64,000 nucleotides of DNA, from positions 542,501 through 606,500 of the forward strand of contig JAFMOC010000016.1 in the NCBI GenBank assembly GCA_019802505.1, given 5' to 3'. The first letter of the stretch is position 1. Every line of letters starts with the position of its first letter. The DNA is from Corydoras sp. C115. Lineage: Eukaryota > Chordata > Actinopteri > Siluriformes > Callichthyidae. Below the pieces are notes generated by a model. The model did no database searches and was not told the DNA's origin. It worked only from the letters and a program-made list of their open reading frames with translations. This document shows positions 21,130 through 41,200 of this stretch, piece after piece. Made by a program: the position numbers and the translations under genes.

Positions 21130-22878
21130 GTTTAATTGACAATGTGAACCACCAATTAGAACGTGCTGGAACACATCAATCAAAAGTAAAGCGCATCTAA
21201 TCTAACATGCCTCTGAATAGATGAGGCTGAGGTCCTGAGCACGATGTCTGCCGAAGAGTTTAACGAACGTTCTACTGAACATTACATCACTCTAAAAGAG
21301 CATTGTTTAACTATGTATTAAATATAAATATTAGATTCAAAACTATTTTCGTTACAAAGTATATAGAAAATATTCTGCCCTCGTTCCCTTTAGATCAACT
21401 GTATGGACAAGTATTGAGAACCTGTGTGATATTCCATCCTGTATTCATATGCTTTATGAAAATGGAGTTGCTCCATTGCAGAAAGGTCTGATGTGTATTA
21501 AAAAAAAACAGTTTTCAATGAATCAACAGGTGTGCTGTGGATTGGACTGAAAACCTCCCCAAAGTGTTGGACCTCCCCAGAGTGTTGGACTGCCACATGA
21601 CCAATGGCTCAGCACACCCCTTAACCCAAAGCAAACTGAGCCCAAATCGGAAAACGTTTAATTGACAATGTGAACCACCAATTAGAACGTGCTGGAACAC
21701 ATCAATCAAAAGTAAAGCGCATCTAATCTAACATGCCTCTGAATAAATGAGGCTGAGGTCCTGAGCACGATGTCTGCCGAAGACTTTAACGAACGTTCTA
21801 CCGAATATTACATCACTCTAAAAGAGCATTGTTTAACTATGTATTAAATATAACGGCCATATTATATATTATACCTTAGATTCAAAACTATTTTCGTTAC
21901 AAAGTATATAGAAAATATTCTGCCCTCGTTCCCTTCAACTGTATGGACAAGTATTGAGAACCTGTGTGATATTCCATCCTGTATTCATAGGCTTTATGAA
22001 TATGGAGTTGCTCCATTGCAGAAAGGTCTGATGTGTATAAAAAAACAGTTTTCAATGAATCAACAGGTGTGCTGTAGATTGGACTGAAAACCTCCCCAAA
22101 GTGTTGGACCTCCCCAGAGTGTTGGACTGCCACATGACCAATGGCTCAGCACACCGGATGTCTGAACATGCTCCGCATCTAATCTAAATGCCTCTGAATA
22201 AATGAGGCTGAGGTCCTGAACACGATGTCTGCCGAAGAGTTTAACGAACGTTCCTATCACTCTAAAAGAGCATTGTTTAACTATGTATTAAATATAAAGC
22301 AAATGGACTGAGTTGTCCAAATCGGAAAACAGGGTGTGCTGTGGATTTTAATTGACAATGTGAGCACCACCAATTAGAAAACGTGCTAGAACGTGCTGGA
22401 ACACATCAATCAAAAGTAAAGCGCATCTGATCTAACATGCCTCTGAATAAATGAGGCTGAGGTCCTGAGCACGATGTCTGCCGAAGAGTTTAACGAACGT
22501 TCTACTGAATATCACTCTAAAAGAGCATTGTTTAACTATGTATTAAATATAACGACCATATTAAATATTATACCTTAGATTCAAAACTATTTTCGTTACA
22601 AAGTATATAGAAAATATTCTGCCCTCGTTCCCTTCAACTGTATGGACAAGTATTGAGAACCTGAGTGATATTCCATCCTGTATTCATAGGCTTTATGAAT
22701 ATGGAGTTGCTCCATTGCAGAAAGGTCTGATGTGTATAAAAAAAACAGTTTTCAATGAATCAACAGGTGTGCTGTGGATTGGACTGAAAACCTCCCCAGA
22801 GTGTTGGACTGCCACATGACCAATGGCTCAGCACACCCCTTAACCCAAAGCAAACTGAGCCCGAATCGGAAAACGTTT
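21130..22878. repeat. Tandem array of ~0.5 kb units upstream of sp2
   Basis: Units start near 21130, 21656, about 22148 (internally deleted) and 22345. They share TTTAATTGACAATGTGA, ACACATCAATCAAAAGTAAA, GAGTTTAACGAACGTTC and GACCAATGGCTCAGCACACC. Each full unit carries its own CCAAT word in GACCAATGG. No coding frame is kept across units. Confidence 0.85.
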
Positions 22879-24948
22879 AAGTAAATCTGCAGCAGACACA
22901 GAGCTTAGAGCAGTAACAAACAATTACAATAGGAAAAAAATCAACAATTTGATTGCAAATTTTAAAAAAAATGAGTAACATTTTTACACTGGTTCTCTGG
23001 TAAGATGAGCTCATATATGGTGGTTCACTCTCATTTCCCTGTGGTGTAGCTTATTGATATTAATAAGATGTATATTAGTATTAGCTTGCATGTAGCAATA
23101 TGTACACTCTTAAATCCTCTGATAATTCCAGTGCTGGACAGAAGAAAAATGTATACAAAAGAAAATGTATTGGGTTCTAAAAATATTTCATGCAGAACGT
23201 GATGGAAGTGATCACCAATTGGCATTTAGGCCCCAAGTCCTACATATGGGCAAAACTATGACAATGATGCACCTTTTCAGTGGTCTAATACCTCACCTTA
23301 TTTATTTCCATCTCAACTTCTTCATTCACAAATTGGTACCAGACAATGTCTCTGCTACTACATTATGATTTTCAGAAAGGTTTGGTACTTTGGTACGTTC
23401 TCCGTATTCTGTAATGTCAACATGACTTTGAGCTCCATTGACACAAGTTTGCCTGAAATCTTATGATCATAGGATTCAGCACTACGGTCAACATGTCAAA
23501 GAACATGTTGTGATGTCACAATGTAGCAAGTCTTGAAGTGCAACATCAGGTGTGGTGGTAGCTCAGTTGTTGAGTTGTTAGGCTAGCAATCCAAAAGTTG
23601 GAGGTTTGATCCAGGCGTCCACCAAAAGGTTGCCAACATGAGCCCTTAAATAAGGTCCTATTGCTCCAGGGGTACTGTATGGCTGACGATGTAGTTCCCC
23701 TCAGGCTGAGATACTTGGATGTCATTTTGAAAATAAGCTTCAGCAAAATGACTTGAATACCAAATGTTTGAATCACATAACTGTCGATGTTGATAAAAGT
23801 CATCATCTTCTTTGGTCTTCACATTGGTCTTTATTAAAACATTTCATGAAATTACAGAATTATTTTCCCTGGTGGTCATGGGATTCTAAGCATCATATCA
23901 CTGTTTAATCGCTCTGCTTCTGACTGCAACTTGTCGAGTCCTGTAAAACAAGTAGCAGCAGTTTTTGCTGCAAACTTTATTAACCGTATTTACCTAAAAT
24001 ACTGGGCTGCACAGAGAGGTCGCGGTTTTGAATACTGATTAGAGCGGAATTTCTATGTTCTCCCTGTGTCCGGTTTCCTCCAGGTTCTCTGGTTTCCTCC
24101 CACAGTCCAAAAACATGGATTTAAGGTTAATTGACTGATCTAAATAGTAAAATAAAATAATATTGTGTGTGTGTGTTGTGTGAGTGTGTGCCCAGTGATG
24201 GATTGGCGCCCTGTCCTGGGTGTATCTACCCAGTGCCCGAAGTGTTCTCCCCTGGATGGGTATGGGGGGGAACCCCCCCCCCCAGTCCCTAGTATAGGAT
24301 TAACTGGATATTGAGATGAGACCTAACATACTTAAATAATTCATCATTAACAGTGATATGTTCTACAGTATCAGAATCTACAGTACCAGCAATGAAGCAA
24401 AATATGAAATACACAGCAGAATAAGGATATATTTAGAGAAGTGCAACATAAAACATTTTGATTAGTTTTTTTGAAGTTTCACTGTTTTACTGAAAAGATG
24501 GTCAGTCTTTCTGTCAGATAGAGGATGTTACAGTTCATGTCGTGTACAAATCAAGTGGACTGTAAAGTAACGGCGAGAAAGGACAAGGCAAAACACAGAT
24601 GCATCCGAATATAAAAGTCTGATGTGAGCTACAGATGGAGATTCATGTCAGATCTCCATATGTTGAATCATTTATGCCAGTCTAATGTACGTCTCGTTTG
24701 ATGCTGGTCTATTCGACAGACTTCAGCATCTCACCGCCTCATCTGCCTTTTATTTTGATGTGTGGCATTTCGGATGACGTACATGAGCTTTTGCTGGAAG
24801 ACCGAAGTGGATATGTGAAGATGTGCACCAGGAGTGTATATCAATTAAAAACCTGTAAAAAGACATTTATTTAAAGACATATTTGCTTCTTCATGTAGTA
24901 GTATCTTCTACTTTTAAAATTCTCTTACGGTCCATGAGGCTGTTTAGG
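22879..24948. other. Spacer between the sp2 upstream array and the socs7 stop codon
   Basis: It contains a second-type SINE fragment (about 23552-23700, plus) and a degenerate first-type SINE (about 24000-24310, plus). The socs7 3'UTR must lie in the right part. TTTATT (complement of AATAAA) occurs near 24867 and near 23829; either could be the socs7 poly(A) signal. No other gene is seen. Confidence 0.55.
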
Positions 24949-32920
<7,972 letters not shown>

Positions 32921-33496
32921 CCTTACTCCTCGTTGCGGGGAAGGGACGAGATTCAGGCGTTTCACATCGCCCCTCTCTCGCCGTCGCCGTCGCTGTAGCC
33001 TGCAGTGATCATGGACTCGCTCGCTCGCTCGCTGTCTCTCATCCGACGCACAATGGCTCCGTCGACATCCGCGCGTCTCCCGGTCATCGCGCCCGCGCAC
33101 ACAGAAGGCCAGCGGCTGCCATCACGAGCCGCGAGCTCCACATTCCGTCTGTAACGCGTCCGAGCCGCAGCCACAGCCGCGGCATCAACAACAACAGCAG
33201 CAGCAGCAGCAGCGGCAGCAGAGACAACAGAGGCAGCAGCAGCAGCGGCAGCAGAGACAACAGCGGCAGCGGCGGCGGCGGGCCCTCTGTGCGCTCAGAT
33301 GTAACGCTTCATTTAACGGAACGCGGTGCGTCGTCGGTCACGTTGCCGTCTGTTCAGCTCGAACCCGAACCCGAACCAGAACCCGAACCAGAACCCCACC
33401 CGCGCGCCTGAGCTTCCGCACCTCTGCGTTTGTCACTGATGCTGCTGTCTGCGTTCAACGGTTCGATCCTCGCGTGCTCCACACCCACTGTGAAAG

Positions 33497-33498
<2 letters not shown>

Positions 33499-33541
<43 letters not shown>

Positions 33542-33554
33542 GAAACTACACACT

Positions 33555-33600
<46 letters not shown>

Positions 33601-33955
33601 TGAACACACTAAACACACACACACACACACACAGAAAGCACACACACTAAACACACACACTCACTGAACACACACCAAACACACTGAACACACACACACA
33701 CACACCGAAACTACACACTAAACACACACACACTCACTGAACACACACCAAACACACTGAACACACACACACACACACTCACTGAACACACACACTAAAC
33801 ACACACACACTCACTGAACACACACCAAACACACTGAGCACACACACACACACTAAACACACACACACTCACTGAACACACACCAAACACACACACACAC
33901 AAAACACACTGAACTCACTAAACACACTGAACACACACACACACCGAAACCACAC

Positions 33956-33994
<39 letters not shown>

Positions 33995-34206
33995 AACACA
34001 CACCAAACACACTGAACGCACACACAGAAAGCACACATACACACACAAAACACACTGAAACACACACACACCGAAAGTACACACTAAACACACACACTCA
34101 CTGAACACACACTGAACACACACACACCGAAAGCATACACACAAAACACACACTTACTGAACACACACCAAACACACTGAACACACACACACCGAAAGCA
34201 CACACT

Positions 34207-34246
<40 letters not shown>

Positions 34247-34285
34247 AACACACATAATGAACACACACACACACAGAGCACACTG
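33499..34285. repeat. CA-rich minisatellite in the socs7/gpr179 divergent spacer
   Basis: Runs of (CA)n alternate with CTGAACACAC, CCAAACACAC, CGAAACTACA and GAAAGCACAC words in a repeating order, about 790 bp in all. Confidence 0.93.
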
Positions 34286-36299
34286 AAGCAGTGCGGTGCA
34301 TTTGTCAAGATGAGCTCACGTGCAATTGACAGGACGTTATTCAGGTCATAGAGGCATGATGTAAAGGCTTGACCCAATATAATACAAAGCATTCTGATGT
34401 GAACATCATCTCCTAATTTTACCTCACGTTTTGGCCACAATACTCACTGATGACATCAGATCTCAGTTTTTGTTCATATGTATTATAAAGGGGCATTTAA
34501 AGGTCACCGTTCTCTCGAGGATCGTTTAAAATAGCTTTTCTTTTGTTTGTGTGTCCATTTATCTTTATAAAAGTGTGTATTCTCATGATACACCAGATGA
34601 TGGCGCTGTTCTGAAGTATTTACAAAATATAGATGGTCCTATGAAAACTATTCATTTGGACGTTTGTTGATGTTCTGTGTTTAAATGTGGTTTAAATGTA
34701 AGTTTATTCTTTATAGAAAAAATTTAATGTGTTAACTGCAATAAAATATCTGCAGTAAATAGTACAATATAAATTCTGTAATGTTGCTTTATCTTTACTT
34801 AAGAAGTCTCATGTCATCTTCGTCTGCTTAACCCTCAAGTAGGCTCTCGGGGAGAGGGGGTCCCCGTGTCTATCTAGGGGAACACTGTGCAGATACGCCC
34901 AGAACAGGTCCAATCCAATCCATGTCTGAGAACACCCACTCACACAGCCAGACAGACACAAACTGTATAAAGATAATTTTGATAGGGGCAATTGAGCAGC
35001 CAATTCACCTTGAATTCATGTTTTTGGACTGTAGGAGGAAGATAGAGAACCTGTGAAAAAAAACAACATGGACATGGAGAGAACATGGAAACTTCAAACT
35101 GGACTGGATTTTCGCTGATCATAGCTGAGGATCGAGGTTCGAATCCCGATCTGGATTGAGTTTCCATTTTCTCGTGTTCGCGTGCATTTTCTCCGAGTTC
35201 CCTGGTTTTCTTCCACAGACCAAAAACATATTTTCAAGAAAAATTGAGTGATCTAAATTGCCCCTATCAAAGTTGCGTGTGTGTGTGTGTGCGCGTGTGT
35301 GCACCCAACAATGGATTGATCTTATCTACTCATTTACATTTACATTTGGTCATTTCACAGACGCTTTTATCCAAAGCGACTTACAAGGCGAACACAGGGT
35401 TGATCACAACATCCCTGGAGCAATGAGGGTTAAGGTTCTTGCTCAAGGACCCACACTGGCAACTTCAGTGAACCTGGGATTTGAACCCCCAACCTTCAGA
35501 TTGATAACCCAACACCCTGACCACTGAGGTGCACTCCTACCAGCACAACACACACTTACACACTGCAGAACTCAAATCATGTACCACCCTAATTACAGCT
35601 GCTCTGTGGGGGTCCCGATCATCAGAGAACACAGTGACGAGAAGAGAAACCAATAAACAACAGTCTATAAAAGTCTATCTATATGGGAAATGGAACTTAT
35701 TTACTGTAGAAAAAGGGGGTGGGTCTATAACATGACCAGTAAGTGTACTTTCACCATACCTTTGACCTAAAACTAAGGATTTCCCCTCCCCCTAAAACAC
35801 CACTCACTTGGTTGCCACACTGAAAAGTGCTTGTTAATCCAGTGCAAAGTGATGCTTTTTCTGAGGATTATCATCCGGTCCACAGAGCTCAGCTCTCACA
35901 TTAACAGATGAGTCTCTGACATGAGCATATCTGATGGAGAGCAAGAGCAAGAAATCAGACTCAAAGAAACCTGGGCTGCTCGGCGAAGACTCCTATAGTG
36001 CAGCTCTAATAAATGATGAGTCACACATGAGCAGAAGTGGCGACTAAAAGCTAAATGGTCTGTCATTCTGTTCATTACTGGAGCAGAAGAACCTGCAACT
36101 GTGTAATTACCCTGAATCTGAGATCCAGGGTGAAAATATCACAGAGGGATAAACCCAGGGCTGGTGGTGCAGAAGATGTTTATAGTCCAGAAGCTCTACT
36201 TTTTACACCAGACTAAAATGGGTCAAGCAGCAGAAGGACAAACAGCATCAACCACCATGCTCTAAAACAAAGTTCTTAAGTACAGAAGGTTCCGTGAGG
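34286..36299. other. Upstream region of gpr179
   Basis: It holds degenerate first-type SINEs (about 34808-35105 minus and 35120-35330 plus) and a second-type SINE (35331-35545, minus). The rest shows no gene. The gpr179 promoter must lie here, but no clear element is visible. Confidence 0.5.
35331..35545 (-). mobile_element. Second SINE type, reverse copy upstream of gpr179
   Basis: It contains CAGACGCTTTTATCCAAAGC, the body AGGGTTAAGGTTCTTGCTCA and a head complement ending ACCCTGACCACTGAGGTGC. Confidence 0.7.
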
Positions 36300-37791
36300 A
36301 TGAAAGTCTTAAATAGCTTTCAGCTGCTGCTTCTTCTTCCTGCAATGTTCTCCACTCAGCTGACATCCAACCTTTCTTACACTCAGGAGTCAATGCTATC
36401 AGCCTCCATTGATAATGCTACACAAGATATTGAGCTTCTGGCCAGTGTAAAGCCTCCAGGCTTCAACCCGACTCCTGACTTCACCTCAGACAAGAGGGAA
36501 GAGGATTGGTCAGTGGTCGAGAACTACCTTTTTACAGGTAATGCCTCTCTTCTGAGTTCCCTCCGATGTCGTCAGCATTTCCGTCTTGCTGTGCAGCAGA
36601 GTACTGTTTCTCCAGACCTCCAGGCTTTCTTGAGGCCAATGACTCTGTCTTTGACCAACACTGTGAACTTCCTCAACCTCATTTTCCAGGCCAGTGAGCT
36701 GAGGGAGACTAGTACACGTGAGGATATTGAGTGGTACCACGCACTGGTCCGGTCCATGCTTGTGACTGAAAGAAATAGCCTGGTACGACGTGCTTACTTG
36801 ACTTTCGAAGCGGATCCCACTGCTGCTCATCCACAGCTGGTGCTACGAGCCTCAAGGAGAGAAACGCAGAACATCTACCTGGAGGACCTCACTCAGACCT
36901 GGAAAAACCTCTATACCTCACCCAGTTCTCCTGATCAGAGCTGGATCGCTCTCCTTAAGTCCCGCAGCCTACAGATTCCTGGCTTGTTTAAAGAAGACCT
37001 ACTCAATGACCTTAGTACCTTGGACACCCCAAAATGGACACACGCAAATGCTTATGTAACTAACAGCAGTGCACTCCGGTGGGGTGAGGCCCCCTTTTTG
37101 GAGTGTGAGGGGGGCCAGTTTTTTCCTAAGTGGCTCCTTACACTTTCTCTGCCATTTTATGGACTGAAGCCAGACCTCAGTCCGGAGTACAGGTCAGTTG
37201 TTTCTCTCACCGGCACTCACTATGCTGGAAACTATATATTTCTTTATGTGCATAACATCCATAGTTAAATTGTGAAAACTGTATAGACTAAATAAATCAT
37301 GCAGAATTCAATCGCCCAACTTGTCCTTGTCTGTTAACAGGGGTGTAATCCAGGTTCATGTGAACATCCAGGGATTTGATGTGAACCAGTGTGCCATTGG
37401 GGACTTCTGGTTTGCAGACACTCATCAGTGTAACCGCACCAGCATGGAGGTGAGCTGTTACTCAACACTGAAATCAAAGTAATACAATTTATACTTATTT
37501 ATATGTGAGGATTATATGAAAAATAGTTTTAGATTGATTTACTTGTGAATGTGGCAGTTTGAATTTAATGTATGAACAGGGACTTTTTTATCCAACATGT
37601 TTAGGAGACAATAAATAAATGTTGATTTTTCAATGTCAAGGTTCAGAGGTGTATGTCATTCTAAGTGAATTAACTCAGTGTGCTAAATAAAGAGAAGAGA
37701 CGTGAAGGCTTATACATAGTTATTCAGAGTGTGAATAGGTAAAGAAATACTGCAATAATTTACAGAATCATGATGGATTTGGGGATGGTCC

Positions 37792-37831
<40 letters not shown>

Positions 37832-37964
37832 ATTGTCTGCTATATGACCAGATGTAGATGTTAATACCTGCGCACAGATCATTAGCAGAACCTATGGTGG
37901 GTGCATTAATGACTGTCACATTGTCTACATCGCTGCCACAAAAAACAATAAAACAATGCACATC

Positions 37965-38013
<49 letters not shown>

Positions 38014-38236
38014 CAACAATTTCCTTCCAAACTAGTCTTGTGTTCTGAGACATACAGGTATCATCTTAAATAAATCACATTTCAACTGACATTTCATTAC
38101 ATTAAACATATTAATCATAATGTCTGTTTTTTTTATAATATCTGCCTTTGAAGAGAATTACGCTACATTAACCTTAAGCAAACTCAAACACAAACTCAGA
38201 CCTGCAGAATGGATTCCATCCATCCATCCATCCATT

Positions 38237-38289
<53 letters not shown>

Positions 38290-41200
38290 ACACTTTTCTG
38301 CTTTCTGACATGTTTTTGTTAGCGCTGCTTGATCTGCTTTATTCTAATCTTGTATCTGCTCTTACTCAGGCCTTCATGCTTCCACAGCTTCCATTTAAAG
38401 AGCAGTGTGCTGGTTAGAGCAGCAATAATCTGTGGATTAAAGCACTAATCCTGTGATGTCAGCACGATGTTCAAAGCACTGCTCATATTCCTGAAAAAAA
38501 AACATTACAGTGTACATTTTAACGCTGGGTGTAAATCAAACTAGGTTTGTAAATTCACAATATGTGTAGCATTAAAAATCTGTCTTACTGGGCGTGTTAA
38601 GTGAAAACCCTTAAGCACTGAAGGTTCGTATGGTCAGTCAAATGGGGTCCCAACTATGAGTGAATTTCAAAATTCCTTAACTGTACATTTCATACCTTGT
38701 TATTTTAAACTCTATTGTCAGACGGGGGTGCAGGCAGGGTGCAGGTAGGGGCAGTGCAAGAGTCTGTGGAGTCCTGTGAGCCATAAGGCAATGATCCAAC
38801 CTGAATGCAGGTGATGTGAGGGTGTCCAGAACTTCTTTATTGCTGTGATTTTTCCAGCTTACATTGTAAAACAGGTAATAGGTCTGTGTACAACAAGATC
38901 AAAAATGCCTGCCTATGCCAACTGCTTCTAGTGACCAGAGAGTGGAAGTCCAGAGCAGTTAGATCCCATGTGATAATAGCGGTGGATTTATTAGTTTTTA
39001 GCTACATTATTGTCACTGGCGTGGTTGACAGAACACTGCTCTAAAGCATGTGGTGATTAATTTAGAATCACTGATGTAAGGAACCGTGTGGTCTAATCTA
39101 ATACATGAGTTTCTGTAGATCAGATTGCTAAAGAAATTAATGCTGGTTCTGATAGTAAGTGGTCAGATCCACGATGTGTCAGGACTGATTTGGGAGCAAA
39201 AGGAGGCCCAACACAATATTAGGAAGGTGGTTAGTGAAGACAGTCCATGTAAAGCATGAATACCTTAATAAAGCTAAGTCCTCTCTTTATCTCTTTCTGT
39301 TTCCCTCACTCTCTCTTCTCTCTCATGCTCACACACTTACACACACTTACTTAATTTTATAATTTTCTGTTATATTATCATAGTCATAGTGCCGTTGCTA
39401 CACACATTTCTGGATTATGGGAGTCTCTTACTTACAAAAGACCTTTACTGTACAGTAGTTACTGATCTGAAAGCTTTAAGTCATTTACCTGTGCTTAATT
39501 GTGGTTCTCTTCTTCCACTCAGTGTGTACCGATTCCCGGGCAGGGTTTTCGATTTGGGCAGTACTACTGCAGATGTAAGAAAGGATATTATAGTCTTCCT
39601 CCAGACACCGGTAAACTGTGTAAGACCTCATTTCTACAAATAAATAATCACAGTGCAACTGTTTTTAACTGATCTTACAGCGCACATGTTTAAAGGTGCA
39701 ACATAGGACTTAACCATAACCATAACCATAAGTGAAGCAAACAAAAACATGTACAATATTATATACCAGGGGTTCTCAACTGGTCTCAGCCCGGGACCCA
39801 CATTTGCCAAAGCAATTGAATCAGTGAATACATCGACATGCAGAGTGACATCCGATTATCATTTTAGGTAATCATTAGATAAGCATAAATTCTATTAATT
39901 TTTTTATAATCTGTCCACCCAAAAGCTGAGAATCGCTGCTATATACTATACAAACTATATAATGTGTAGGGGTGAGCTGCAATATTTGCTGATTCGACGA
40001 TTCGATTCTGAGAACCGTAGTCGACTATGAACCTCATAGTCGAATGTACCATTTTGACCACATGGGGGTGCCCTGGCTGCTGCTAAGCATTAGTTTTTAC
40101 ATGAAATGTCTTTGTTTTCGTTATATATATAGCCTTTTGTCAAATAAAATCATCCTAATTTCTAGAAAAAAAAAGAAAAAAGAATAACAAAAAAAAGGTT
40201 TCCTTTTGTTATAAAAACAAGTAAAATATAAAAAAATAAAAGTTTTTTAAAAACTACCCTTATAGCGCCATCTTGTGGTGAAATTTTAACTGATTCGACT
40301 ATCAGTCGACTATAGGGAAAATCTGACGAATCAGATTCGACTATGAAAATCTTTAGTTGAAGACACCCCTAATAATGTGTATTATAAATGTTATACTGTA
40401 AAAATACTGGAAATGTTTTGGTCAAGGTATTTCTGGTACATGACAAGGTATTTCTGCATATGACATTAGAACACATCTGGTACAGATTTCGCAGCGCTAC
40501 CTATATGTCAGCAACAAACAACAAAATCCTGAAATGTCAGTGGTAACCAGTGAAGGGATGTAAAAACTGTGTGAGTGATGCTACCTTTTTCAGGGCCAGT
40601 CAGAAACCGTGGAGCTGTATTGTACTTTGTAACATAAATAAAAACAATGTAAAGTAATGAGCTCAAATGACTGATTCCCAAGCTTTTTAACATAGATAAG
40701 CTATTTAAATAGAGTTTAGTCTTTATTATCTGTAAGAGATTTAAAGCTTAAAACACTATACTAATTTAAAAAAAGTAACTAAGTTAATGATGGAGATGGT
40801 CTTACTTCCTCTGTGGTGAGACAGACACCTGCACTGGGCATCCTGGAGTGTGCAAGCCGAAGGTTCCTGCATGTGTGCCGTGCTGGCCGGGATGTGAGTG
40901 GTGCCAGGACGGATCCCCGTGCTGGGTAGAGGAGGACTGGTTCCTACGAGCGATGCTTTTAGCCATGCAGGGCTTCTTCATCAGCCTCGTTCTCATCTGC
41001 ATGCTGAGGGTATATCAGTGCCGCACCACTCGGGTAAGATTCACTGTGATCATTTGTTTTACTGTCGTCAAGCTCAGTCCTGAAAACTTAAACACCTTTA
41101 CTCATACATCAATGCACCCTCCCCCCACGACAGCCATGATTCTGCTACTGGTTTACCACGGTTTCTTCCTTAAACCATTTTTGAAGAGATGATCAGTGTT

